15,259 nt of DNA from an uncultured Faecalibacterium sp. (GCA_934501115.1 CAKSTO010000053.1:1-15259); one strand, 5' to 3'; positions 6,747-12,797 are shown, numbered from the stretch's first letter. Numbers and translations are program-made. Notes: generated from the sequence alone by a model not told the origin.

Positions 6747-6759
6747 GTGACCCGGTCAC
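6747..6759. promoter_or_regulatory. Dyad GTGACC-C-GGTCAC upstream of superoxide reductase
   Basis: A perfect 6-bp inverted repeat with a one-base centre, 74 bases before the superoxide reductase start. The spacer of one base is too short for an RNA hairpin, so a dimeric repressor or activator site is more likely. It does not look like a Fur or PerR box. A -10-like TATCAT at 6782-6787 lies downstream, without a good -35, which would suit an activator site. Confidence 0.4.
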
Positions 6760-6832
6760 AGAAAATCTAACTAGGAAATGTTATCATATAGTCACAGGAA
6801 ACACCAACAACATTCCGATGGAGGATTTTAAT

Positions 6833-7210
6833 ATGAAGGCAAAGTTTTATATCTGTGAGCACTGTGGCAACCTGATCACCACCATCCACAACGCAGGCGT
6901 TCCGCTGGTCTGCTGCGGCGAAAAAATGAAGGAACTGCTCCCCAACACGGTGGAAGCCAGCGGCGAAAAGCATCTGCCGGTGGCAGAGCTTTCCGGCAGC
7001 ACCCTCACGGTTACGGTGGGTGCGGTGGAGCACCCCATGGTGGATGTGCACCACATCCAGTGGCTCTTTGTGGAGACCGAAAACGGCGGACAGCTCCGCT
7101 ATCTTACCCCCGGGCAGGCACCCAAGGCGGTGTTTGAGCTGGGCAGCGAAAAGCCGGTGGCGGTCTACGCTTACTGCAACCTGCATGGTCTGTGGATGAC
7201 GAAACTTTAA
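6833..7210 (+). CDS. Desulfoferrodoxin-type superoxide reductase
   Basis: A 125-residue protein reducing superoxide to hydrogen peroxide in the cytoplasm without releasing oxygen, an anaerobe's oxygen defence. The N-terminal desulforedoxin domain has Cys8-x2-Cys11 and Cys27-Cys28, a complete Fe(Cys)4 centre I. The catalytic centre II ligands are visible: His47 in the EKHLPV loop, His67 in EHPM, His73 in VHHIQW, and Cys115-x2-His118 near the end. Lys46 in the EKH loop is the residue known to assist catalysis. The length matches the two-centre class. ATG 6833 is preferred over ATG 6818 because GGAGG (6820-6824) lies between them at ideal spacing and the family starts just before FYICEHC. It appears monocistronic, ending at a terminator. 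Confidence 0.94.
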   Translation: MKAKFYICEHCGNLITTIHNAGVPLVCCGEKMKELLPNTVEASGEKHLPVAELSGSTLTVTVGAVEHPMVDVHHIQWLFVETENGGQLRYLTPGQAPKAVFELGSEKPVAVYAYCNLHGLWMTKL

Positions 7211-7216
7211 GAAATA

Positions 7217-7262
7217 AACGGGCTCCTGCCAGTGGTTAAACGCTTGCAGGAGCCTGTTTTTT
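7217..7262 (+). terminator. Intrinsic terminator after superoxide reductase
   Basis: GGCTCCTGC (7221-7229) pairs with GCAGGAGCC (7246-7254); the pairing extends outward with AAC/GTT past one mismatch. The loop is 16 bases and the 3' arm runs into TGTTTTTT. Confidence 0.85.
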
Positions 7263-7297
7263 GCGTGCAGACGCTTTTCTATGGGAAGGAAGCATGA

Positions 7298-7313
7298 ACC
7301 GTTATAATGGTTG
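7298..7313. promoter_or_regulatory. TATAAT inside a near-perfect dyad (possible operator over a -10)
   Basis: AACCGTTATAATGGTT reads almost the same on both strands (AACC...GGTT flanking TTATAA). It contains TATAAT at 7303-7308, but no convincing -35 lies 16-18 bases upstream. It may be the surviving control site of a lost or truncated gene, since the sequence downstream is the ADP-ribosylglycohydrolase remnant. Confidence 0.3.
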
Positions 7314-7384
7314 TATGGGTAGCAAAATAAGCGCAGCCCTTGCACCGCCCCGCCGGATGTGATAGGATGAAGAAAACCGTGTAA

Positions 7385-7714
7385 GGGAGGAACTATGTTG
7401 AGCAGACTTTCGGCTACGATTTAAGCCGCACCTGCGATGAAATTCGCCCTAGCTATCGCCATGTGGAGACCTGTCAGAAGACCGTGCCGGAGGCCATCAT
7501 TGCCTTTTTGGAAAGCACCGGCTTTGAGGATGCCCTGCGCAATGCAGTTTCCCTCGGCGGCGACAGCGACACCCTTGCCTGCATCACCGGCGGCATTGCC
7601 GAAGCCTTTTACGGGATGCCGCAGGAATTGCGTGCAGAGACCCGGAAGCGTCTGCCGGAGGATCTGTGGGCAGCGTATGAGCTGTTCCGGCAGAACCTTG
7701 AGCGCAGGATGTGA
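7385..7714 (+). pseudogene. C-terminal remnant of an ADP-ribosylglycohydrolase (DraG family)
   Basis: The open frame 7385-7714 gives about 109 residues matching only the end of the family: FGYDLSRTCDEIRPSY, then TVPEAIIAFLESTGFEDAL, then NAVSLGGDSDTLACITGGIA and a final EAFYG...LW. The GGDSDT (about 7556-7573) is the C-terminal metal-binding motif of these di-magnesium enzymes, which remove ADP-ribose from proteins or small molecules. Complete members are about 260-330 residues, and the N-terminal metal site and substrate pocket are absent. An in-frame TAA at 7382-7384 and lack of family sequence upstream mark the break. GGAGG at 7386-7390 leads to ATG 7395, which is out of frame and stops after nine codons, so no proper start serves the remnant; GTG 7463 has no ribosome binding site. 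It is followed by a strong terminator. Confidence 0.8.
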
Positions 7715-7736
7715 CACCGCCGGCGCTGAGAGTTAG

Positions 7737-7774
7737 AGAGCCGCCGCACAGTGATTTGTGCGGCGGCTCTTTTG
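7737..7774 (+). terminator. Terminator after the ADP-ribosylglycohydrolase remnant
   Basis: A perfect 14-bp stem AGAGCCGCCGCACA (7737-7750) / TGTGCGGCGGCTCT (7757-7770), with a 6-base loop and TTTT following. It could also stop minus-strand nnrE transcripts less efficiently, since the minus side lacks a long T run. Confidence 0.85.
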
Positions 7775-7781
7775 TGCGCAG

Positions 7782-7805
7782 GTGCTTTTCCGCAGCGGAA
7801 AGCAC
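7782..7805 (-). terminator. Hairpin just downstream of nnrE
   Basis: GTGCTTTTCCG and CGGAAAGCAC pair around CAG with one bulged base, four bases beyond the nnrE stop. It lacks a T tract on the minus strand, so it may be a 3'-end-stabilising hairpin or half of a tandem termination region with 7737-7770 rather than a full intrinsic terminator. Confidence 0.4.
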
Positions 7806-7808
7806 TCG

Positions 7809-8462
7809 TCAAAACTCCGGGTGCCATTCATCCCGGATGCCAATGTCGGCACAGACGATCTTTCCGCACAGCGGCGCAGAGGTTTTTGCGATATGCAAAG
7901 GCTTATGGCTGTCGAAGGTTACGGTTAAATCTGCATGGGCAGCACCCTCGGCAACCTCGCCGGTATCCGTGTTGATGCCGCTGGGCAGGTCCACGGCAAG
8001 CACAAAGGCACCGCTCTTGTGCAGACGGCGTATCAGTCCGCAGGCAGCAAGACCGGAAGGACGCAATTCACCATGGAACCCGGTGCCGTAGAGGGCATCC
8101 ACAACGGCAGCAAAGCTCTGGGTTTCCAGTACAGAACCGTCGGCGCAGATGTGCACCGGCAGGGAGTGCAGACGCTCAAAATTGCGGATGGCGTCAGCGG
8201 TTTTCGGCTCGCCCTCGGCCAGAAGAACGGTCACGCTCCAACCGTCTTTTGCGGCGGCACGGGCGATCACGAACCCATCGCCGCCGTTGTTGCCCTTTCC
8301 GCAGACCACCAGCAGCCTGCCGGGATGCGAAAACTGCTTTTGCAGTTCAGCGTAAGCCGCCATGCCGGCGTTTTCCATCATTTGCAGGTAAGGCAGACCG
8401 TGGGCATCCCCGGCTCGTTCAATTTCCTTCATCTGCGCAGCCGTCACAATGCGATGTTTCAT
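7809..8462 (-). CDS. nnrE: NAD(P)H-hydrate epimerase (stand-alone YjeF N-terminal domain)
   Basis: A 217-residue cytosolic repair enzyme that interconverts the R and S forms of hydrated NADH/NADPH so that the S-specific dehydratase can restore the cofactor. The family hallmarks are present: TAAQMKEIERAG at the start, MMENAG (29-34), VVCGKGNNGGDGFVIAR (about 52-68, the dinucleotide-binding loop), VVDALYGTG with its catalytic-region Asp (about 120-128), and VDLPSGINTDTG. The length fits the single-domain epimerase, so the C-terminal dehydratase (NnrD) domain is not fused and must be encoded elsewhere if present. ATG 8462 has an AGAAGG-type ribosome binding site. It is transcribed alone from the promoter at 8486-8514. 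Confidence 0.92.
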   Translation of the reverse strand: MKHRIVTAAQMKEIERAGDAHGLPYLQMMENAGMAAYAELQKQFSHPGRLLVVCGKGNNGGDGFVIARAAAKDGWSVTVLLAEGEPKTADAIRNFERLHSLPVHICADGSVLETQSFAAVVDALYGTGFHGELRPSGLAACGLIRRLHKSGAFVLAVDLPSGINTDTGEVAEGAAHADLTVTFDSHKPLHIAKTSAPLCGKIVCADIGIRDEWHPEF

Positions 8463-8485
8463 GTTGGCACCTTCTTTCTATCTCT

Positions 8486-8514
8486 ATTATAATGGATGAG
8501 AATGTTTGGAACAA
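8486..8514 (-). promoter_or_regulatory. nnrE: nnrE promoter
   Basis: On the minus strand: TTGTTC (8514-8509), a 17-base spacer and TATAAT (8491-8486). The -10 is 23 bases from the start codon, giving a very short leader. Confidence 0.75.
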
Positions 8515-8541
8515 GATGAAAGATACCGGTGCATAGAATCT

Positions 8542-8587
8542 GTCCCCGGAGAGTTGGAACAAGCCCTCCGGGGGCATTTTTGTTTTT
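8542..8587 (+). terminator. Orphan plus-strand terminator upstream of the oxidoreductase gene
   Basis: GTCCCCGGAG (8542-8551) and CTCCGGGGGC (8566-8575) form a 10-bp stem with one G-U pair, a 14-base loop and then ATTTTTGTTTTT. No credible plus-strand gene ends before it; only a 14-codon ORF (8492-8536) without ribosome binding site precedes it. It may be a relic of a deleted gene or the end of a small RNA. Confidence 0.75.
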
Positions 8588-8594
8588 CACTATC

Positions 8595-8623
8595 TTTTCC
8601 GCAGGGGAAAACCATGGTATACT
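8595..8623 (+). promoter_or_regulatory. Probable promoter of the oxidoreductase gene with a dyad at its -35
   Basis: TATACT at 8618-8623 is a good -10. The 17-base-spaced -35 would be TTTTCC (8595-8600), which is poor, but that hexamer is the left arm of the dyad TTTTCC-gcagg-GGAAAA (8595-8611). A weak -35 overlaid by an inverted repeat suggests regulator control. Confidence 0.4.
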
Positions 8624-8655
8624 GAGTTCAAAGTGATAAATCTGGAGGTACCGTT

Positions 8656-9639
8656 ATGAAGTGGGGAATTTTAGCGACTGGCACCATTGCCAAAAAGTTT
8701 GCATCTACGGTGGAACAGATGGGCGCAGAGGGGGAACAGCTTGTTGCCGTGGGCTCACGGCATCTGGAAAGCGCAAAGGCGTTTGCACAGCAGTACGGCA
8801 TCCCCCGCTGCTATGACTCCTACGAAGCCCTTGCCGCCGACCCGGAGATGGAGGCTATCTACGTTGCCACCCCCAACACCCTGCACTACGAAAACTGCAA
8901 GCTCTGCTTGGAGCAGGGCAAGCACGTTTTGTGCGAAAAGCCCTTTACCATCAGCCCGGAGCAGGCGCAGCAGCTGTACCGTCTGGCAGAGGAAAAGCAC
9001 CTCTTTCTCATGGAGGCGTTCTGGATCTGGCTGCTGCCGCTGTACGACCGCCTGCGCGAGATCCTTGCGGCGGGCACCATCGGGGAGCTGAAGCAGATCA
9101 CCTGTCAGTACGGCTTTGTGGCCTCCGGTGCCCGGAAGGACCGCAAGTTTGATTCCGGTCTGGGCGGCGGTGCGCTGCTGGATATCGGCATCTACAATCT
9201 GGGCTTTCTGCGCATCCTCACCGGACAGGACCCGGAGAAGGTGGAGACCAAAGAGGTGCACATCAACGAGTACGGCACCGACGATTACAGCCGCCTTGTG
9301 CTGACCTACCCCGGCGGCTGCAAGGCGGAGTCTGTCCAGACCATCGGGCAGGAGCTGGAGCGCAACGCCCGCATCCTTGGCACCAAGGGCAGTATTTTCC
9401 TGCCGGATTTCCAGCACGCCGAGACCATGACGCTGGAAGTGGAGGGCAAAGAGCCGGAGGTCATCCGCTGCCCGGTGGACATCAACGGCTTTGAGTATGA
9501 GATCCGGGAAGCAAGCCGCTGCGTCAAGCTGGGGCGTACCGGCAGCGACCGCTACACCCCGCAGGACAGCCTTGCCCTGACCCGCCTGATGTACGACACC
9601 CGCATGAGCTGGGGCATGAAGTTTGCGGGTGAGGTGTAA
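8656..9639 (+). CDS. Gfo/Idh/MocA family NAD(P)-dependent oxidoreductase
   Basis: A 327-residue protein with an N-terminal Rossmann domain: WGILATGTIAKKF (3-15), then VGSRHLESAKAFAQQYG, where Arg35 would meet the cofactor's adenosine side, and the family's EKP triplet at 94-96 (Lys95 catalytic). The C-terminal beta domain carries FDSGLGGGALLDIGIYNLGF (165-184), with Asp176 and Tyr180 in the usual substrate-site motif. Closest in feel to the dihydrodiol dehydrogenase / sugar dehydrogenase branch (MEAFWIWLLP at 119-128). It probably oxidises or reduces a sugar, polyol or related hydroxyl compound; the substrate cannot be read from sequence. No sugar transporter or kinase adjoins it, so context does not help. 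The ribosome binding site GGAGG (8644-8648) fixes ATG 8656. Confidence 0.9.
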   Translation: MKWGILATGTIAKKFASTVEQMGAEGEQLVAVGSRHLESAKAFAQQYGIPRCYDSYEALAADPEMEAIYVATPNTLHYENCKLCLEQGKHVLCEKPFTISPEQAQQLYRLAEEKHLFLMEAFWIWLLPLYDRLREILAAGTIGELKQITCQYGFVASGARKDRKFDSGLGGGALLDIGIYNLGFLRILTGQDPEKVETKEVHINEYGTDDYSRLVLTYPGGCKAESVQTIGQELERNARILGTKGSIFLPDFQHAETMTLEVEGKEPEVIRCPVDINGFEYEIREASRCVKLGRTGSDRYTPQDSLALTRLMYDTRMSWGMKFAGEV

Positions 9640-9652
9640 GCACACACCTTGC

Positions 9653-9670
9653 CGCAAAGGGCTTTTTGCG
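9653..9670 (+). terminator. Weak hairpin after the oxidoreductase gene
   Basis: CGCAAA / TTTGCG pair around GGGCTT, 14 bases after the stop. There is no T run beyond the stem, so termination is uncertain. The remaining 64 bases to the next gene hold no clear promoter; TATAAA at 9713-9718 lacks a matching -35. Confidence 0.35.
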
Positions 9671-9734
9671 TGCGGAGACTATGGCATACGGAGAGCGGCA
9701 ACTCGGAATTGATATAAAAAAGAAGGACACATAG

Positions 9735-9944
9735 ATGAAAACAGTGGTTCTTTATAATATTATTTCTTTTATCATCCTCGTTGCTTTGATTTTTGTCTTA
9801 AGGATTGTTAGTAAGAGTAATTTAAGACAAAATCAACAACTTGTTATTAAAGTCATTGCAACTATTTTAATTGTTTGTGTGATAGCGTTCGTGCTTTTTA
9901 TTGATGCAATAGCATTTGGCATTATAGGACCAGTTCAAGATTAA
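9735..9944 (+). CDS. Small two-helix membrane protein, unknown function
   Basis: A 69-residue protein with two hydrophobic helices, about residues 5-24 and 38-61, joined by a short basic, Gln/Asn-rich loop (SKSNLRQNQQ). The positive loop should face the cytoplasm, leaving both ends outside. AGAAGGA at 9721-9727 supports ATG 9735. Its codons are strongly A/T-ending (ATT, TTT, TTA), unlike the GC-rich genes on both sides, which suggests recent acquisition. No family recognised. Its partner begins 31 bases downstream. Confidence 0.65.
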   Translation: MKTVVLYNIISFIILVALIFVLRIVSKSNLRQNQQLVIKVIATILIVCVIAFVLFIDAIAFGIIGPVQD

Positions 9945-9974
9945 CAATTCCAGTTTGACAAGGAAGTGCTTTGC

Positions 9975-10160
9975 ATGAAAAAGCGTATATCAAGGATTCT
10001 CGGTTTAATAATGCTGATTATAGCTATTGCATTTATAGTGTTTGCATTGAACCATCCAGAAATGAGTTTTCCTTGGAACAATACCATTACTTGGTTACTG
10101 TATGGTTTATATTTTCTTGTGACAGTCATGTTGCTTATTGCGCCTAAGACGAAGAAGTGA
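9975..10160 (+). CDS. Second small two-helix membrane protein, unknown function
   Basis: A 61-residue protein that begins MKKRISR and has hydrophobic helices at about 8-26 and 38-57, ending in PKTKK. The basic residues at both ends predict cytoplasmic termini and an outside loop (NHPEMSFPWNN), the reverse of its neighbour. ATG 9975 is chosen because AAGGAAG (9960-9966) is correctly spaced; an in-frame GTG at 9966 overlaps that site. A/T-rich like the preceding gene, so they probably moved and act together. Pairs of such peptides are seen among bacteriocin-immunity and stress membrane proteins, but nothing here proves that. Confidence 0.65.
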   Translation: MKKRISRILGLIMLIIAIAFIVFALNHPEMSFPWNNTITWLLYGLYFLVTVMLLIAPKTKK

Positions 10161-10222
10161 AAAAATCCAGCTTGCCGGGCGGACAGGCAACTGAAAACCA
10201 CACAAAAAACGAAGGAGCAGCC

Positions 10223-10990
10223 ATGGTACTTTATTTTACGGGAACCGGCAACAGCCGGTATCTGGCGCGGCGCATTGCCGAAGGGCTGGAGATGCCGCTT
10301 TACGACCTGAACGCCTGCATCAAGGCAGGGGATACCGCCCCGGTGCAGACCGGGCGAGATGTGGTGCTGGTCACGCCTACCTACGCATGGCGTATCCCCC
10401 GGGTGGTGTCGGAGTGGCTGGGCAAGACCGCGCTGACCGGGGCAGAGCGCATCTGGTTTGTGATGGACTGCGGCAGCGAGATCGGCAATGCGGCAGGCTA
10501 TAACCGGCAGCTTGCGGCGCAAAAGCAGCTGCAGTATATGGGCACAGCCCAGATCATCATGCCGGAAAACTACATTGCCATGTTCAATGCGCCCCAGAAG
10601 GAGCAGGCACGGAGCATCGTGGAGCAGGCAGAGCCTGCGCTTCAGAAGGTGCTGGCGCAGCTCAAGGCCGGGCAGGAATTCCCTCCGCCGAGAGAGAACC
10701 TCTATGACCGCTTTATGAGCGGCCCGGTGAACCCGGTGTTCTATCGCTTTTTTGTGAAGGCGGATGCCTTCCGGGCAACGGATGCCTGCATCGGCTGCGG
10801 TAAGTGCGTGGAGTTGTGCCCCCTGAACAATATCCATCTGGAAAACGGCAAACCGGTCTGGGGCAAAAACTGCACCCACTGCATGGCGTGCATCTGCTAC
10901 TGCCCCAAAGAGGCCATCGAGTACGGCAAAAAGAGCAAAGGGAAGCCCCGGTATCACTTTGAAGCACTGGAAAAGAAGCAGGACCTATGA
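10223..10990 (+). CDS. EFR1-type flavodoxin-like / two [4Fe-4S] ferredoxin protein
   Basis: A 255-residue cytosolic electron-transfer protein. The N-terminal flavodoxin-like domain starts VLYFTGTGNSRYLA with the FMN-phosphate loop TGTGNS at residues 6-11, followed by VTPTYAWRIPRVV (about 50-62). The C-terminal part has two CxxCxxCxxxCP clusters: Cys189/192/195/199 and Cys217/220/223/227, the classic 2[4Fe-4S] arrangement. It matches EFR1 family proteins common in Clostridia. It likely passes electrons between iron-sulfur centres and FMN to an unknown reductase. GAAGGAG (10211-10217) decides ATG 10223; the frame stays open upstream to 10157 but without an aligned start. No partner oxidoreductase sits beside it. 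Confidence 0.88.
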   Translation: MVLYFTGTGNSRYLARRIAEGLEMPLYDLNACIKAGDTAPVQTGRDVVLVTPTYAWRIPRVVSEWLGKTALTGAERIWFVMDCGSEIGNAAGYNRQLAAQKQLQYMGTAQIIMPENYIAMFNAPQKEQARSIVEQAEPALQKVLAQLKAGQEFPPPRENLYDRFMSGPVNPVFYRFFVKADAFRATDACIGCGKCVELCPLNNIHLENGKPVWGKNCTHCMACICYCPKEAIEYGKKSKGKPRYHFEALEKKQDL

Positions 10991-11024
10991 GACAGAGTAA
11001 ACCTCAGCGCTGCACAGACCGGAG

Positions 11025-11053
11025 TTGCTTTTGAGAGACAGGTGTGCTATACT
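11025..11053 (+). promoter_or_regulatory. Extended -10 promoter of the antiporter leader
   Basis: TTGCTT (11025-11030), a 17-base spacer and TATACT (11048-11053) preceded by TGC, giving a TGn extended -10. The predicted start near 11060 leaves about 130 bases before ATG 11193. Confidence 0.65.
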
Positions 11054-11059
11054 GCCAAC

Positions 11060-11165
11060 AGAATAAACGGGAATGAAGTTCTCCCGAAGTAACCAGATTA
11101 CTTGAACCGCTTTGAAAGCTGATGACTTCTGCGACGAAAACCACGCAGAAGGTGTCAGCTTTTTT
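11060..11165 (+). ncRNA. Structured leader ending in an intrinsic terminator: candidate riboswitch or attenuator
   Basis: After the promoter come three possible hairpins. First, CGGGA (11069-11073) with TCCCG. Second, AAGTAA with TTACTT. Third, a long stem at 11115-11162 (AAAGCTGA...CTTCTGCG with CGCAGAAG...TCAGCTTT, 3-nt internal loop), followed by TTTTT. That third element has full terminator form yet lies between the promoter and the antiporter start, with a ribosome binding site 14 bases further on. GAAGT in the first loop can pair with ACTTC in the terminator's 5' arm, and GCTTT next to AAAGC can also compete with the stem base, giving alternative folds. I do not recognise a known riboswitch consensus, and there is no obvious leader peptide. 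Confidence 0.5.
11115..11165 (+). terminator. Intrinsic terminator within the antiporter leader
   Basis: The 5' arm starts at 11115 (AAAGCTGA), has an 8-bp upper stem CTTCTGCG/CGCAGAAG, a 10-base loop (11134-11143) and closes at 11162, with T through 11165. It could instead be the end of the EFR1 gene's transcript, 124 bases downstream of that stop; the intervening promoter favours attenuation. Confidence 0.8.
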
Positions 11166-11192
11166 GCGTGTTGTGGGTAAGGAGGAACGTTT

Positions 11193-12371
11193 ATGTTACT
11201 GAGTATTTCGCTGATTTTGATCGTTGGGATGTTCATGGGGTGGCTTTGTCAGAAGTGCAGGCTGCCGAGCCTGCTGGGGATGCTGGCAACCGGCATGGTT
11301 CTGGGACCCTACGTCCTGAACCTGCTGGACGGCAGCATTCTGGGCATCTCCCCGGAGCTGCGGAAGATCGCCCTGATCATTATTCTCACCCGTGCAGGGC
11401 TGGGGCTGGATACTTCCGGGCTGAAAAAGCTGGGGCGGCCTGCCGTTCTGATGTGCTTTGTTCCGGCGTCCTTTGAGCTGCTGGGGGTGCTTTTGCTGGC
11501 ACCGAAGCTCATGGGGCTGACGGTGCTGGAGGCGGCGATCCTTGGCGCTGTGCTGGCGGCAGTTTCCCCGGCGGTGGTGGTGCCGCGGATGGTCCGGCTC
11601 ATGGATGAGGGCTACGGCGTAAAGCAGGGCATTCCGCAACTGATCCTTGCAGGGGCGTCGGTAGATGACGTGTACGTCATTGTGCTGTTTTCCACCTTTG
11701 TGGGTATGATGCAGGGCGAAAGCGCCTCTCTGCTCAGTTTTGTCAACATTCCGGTGTCCATCCTGTTGGGCATGGCGGTGGGTCTGGCGGTCGGGTCCCT
11801 GTTGGCGTACTTCTTTGCAAGGGTCCATGTCCGGGATACCGCAAAGGTGTTGATCATTTTGAGCATCTCTTTTCTGCTGGTGGCAGCGGAGGACGCCCTG
11901 ACCACCGCCATCACTTTCTCGGCCTTGATCGCCATTATGTTTATCGGCATCGGTCTGCAGAAAAAGAGAGCAGTAGTGGCAAAAAGGCTCTCGGTAAAAT
12001 ACGGCAAGCTCTGGGTAGCAGCGGAGGTCTTCCTGTTTGTGCTGGTGGGCGCAACGGTGAATATCGGCTATCTGGGCAAGGTGGGCGCAAAGGCGCTGTT
12101 TTTGATCGTGGGCGCGCTGGTATTTCGGATGCTGGGCGTTTTTGTGTGCCTTCTGGGCACGAGCCTGAGCAAAAAAGAACGGCTCTTCGCCATGATGGCC
12201 TACACCCCCAAGGCAACCGTGCAGGCTGCCATTGGCGGCATTCCGCTGGCGCTGGGCTTTGCCTGCGGCGATACCGTGCTTACCGTGGCGGTGCTGGCCA
12301 TCGTGCTGACGGCTCCCCTTGGTGCCTTTGCCATGGATCTGAGCTATAAAAGGCTGCTGAAGAAAGAGTAA
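11193..12371 (+). CDS. Cation:proton antiporter (CPA superfamily, NhaP/NHA-like)
   Basis: A 392-residue integral membrane protein with about 12-13 hydrophobic segments, exchanging Na+ (or K+/Li+) for H+ across the cytoplasmic membrane. The ion-binding site signature is AGASVDDVYVIVLFS, with the adjacent Asp158-Asp159 typical of the electrogenic CPA2/NhaA/NHA2-type members. PKATVQAAIGGIPLALG has Lys340 in the TM10-like helix conserved in the NHA/NhaP groups. LTRAGLGLD (66-73) and AAVSPAVVVPRM (122-133) are also family patterns. The length equals a core domain without the cytoplasmic C-terminal regulatory tail seen in long NhaP proteins. AAGGAGG (11179-11185) gives a strong start at ATG 11193. 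The upstream leader terminator suggests control at the RNA level, perhaps by an ion or metabolite. Confidence 0.9.
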   Translation: MLLSISLILIVGMFMGWLCQKCRLPSLLGMLATGMVLGPYVLNLLDGSILGISPELRKIALIIILTRAGLGLDTSGLKKLGRPAVLMCFVPASFELLGVLLLAPKLMGLTVLEAAILGAVLAAVSPAVVVPRMVRLMDEGYGVKQGIPQLILAGASVDDVYVIVLFSTFVGMMQGESASLLSFVNIPVSILLGMAVGLAVGSLLAYFFARVHVRDTAKVLIILSISFLLVAAEDALTTAITFSALIAIMFIGIGLQKKRAVVAKRLSVKYGKLWVAAEVFLFVLVGATVNIGYLGKVGAKALFLIVGALVFRMLGVFVCLLGTSLSKKERLFAMMAYTPKATVQAAIGGIPLALGFACGDTVLTVAVLAIVLTAPLGAFAMDLSYKRLLKKE

Positions 12372-12435
12372 AGCGGCGGTCAATGGGCTGACGAAAAGGC
12401 AGATTTGTCCTCGAAATTATAAACCTATTGACGCG

Positions 12436-12648
12436 GTGAGAATGGGTCATGCACCCGGCGGTGTGTGCCCCTTTGGGGTGAACGAGGGCGTGGCGGTCTA
12501 TCTGGACGAGAGCCTGCGCAAGTTTGATACCGTCTACCCGGCAGCGGGCAACGGTCACACCGCCGTCAAGCTGACCTTGCAGGAGCTGGAAGCAGCCGCC
12601 GGAGCCGAGGGCTGGGTGGATGTCTGCAAGGAGCCGGAAGGCGAGTAA
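12436..12648 (+). pseudogene. C-terminal remnant of a YbaK/EbsC-type aminoacyl-tRNA deacylase
   Basis: The 70 codons match only the end of the YbaK/prolyl-tRNA-editing domain: GHAPGGVCPFGV (from 12445), VAVYLDESLRKF, YPAAGNGHTAVKLT and the final WVDVCK. Complete proteins are about 155-165 residues; the N-terminal half, holding the conserved catalytic-region Lys, is missing. The frame is open further back into the 3' end of the antiporter gene, but the upstream residues show no family resemblance. GTG 12436 and ATG 12442 lack a convincing ribosome binding site. The piece likely persists because its terminator serves the antiporter transcript. Confidence 0.78.
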
Positions 12649-12665
12649 GGTATCATGAGATAAAT

Positions 12666-12716
12666 GCAAAGGGAGTTCTGCCCGGACCTTCGTCCGTGAC
12701 AGAGCTCCCTTTTTGC
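12666..12716. terminator. Bidirectional terminator between the YbaK remnant and the permease gene
   Basis: GCAAAGGGAGTTCTG (12666-12680) pairs with CAGAGCTCCCTTTTTGC (12700-12716) with one G-U pair, enclosing a second small stem CGGAC/GTCCG. T runs exist on both strands (CCCTTTTT and, reversed, CCCTTTGC), so it can serve both the plus-strand and minus-strand convergent units. The 81 bases to 12797 hold nothing else recognised. Confidence 0.85.
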
Positions 12717-12797
12717 TTCATAAACCTCAGCGCGGAGCGGGTGGTGTTTGCCGGGCAGCAGGAAAAAAGACATTCATAGCGCTGCCTGATGCCACGG

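Noticed and set aside
11196..12383. Minus-strand frame opposite the antiporter; plus-strand frame 12984-13949 opposite the permease
   Set aside because: Low-complexity His/Gln-rich or Gly/Gln-rich translations typical of antisense to membrane-protein genes.
10991..12733. TAAACCTCAGCGC occurring near 10998 and near 12720
   Set aside because: A single 13-base match is about what chance gives in a window of this size, and the flanks do not extend it.
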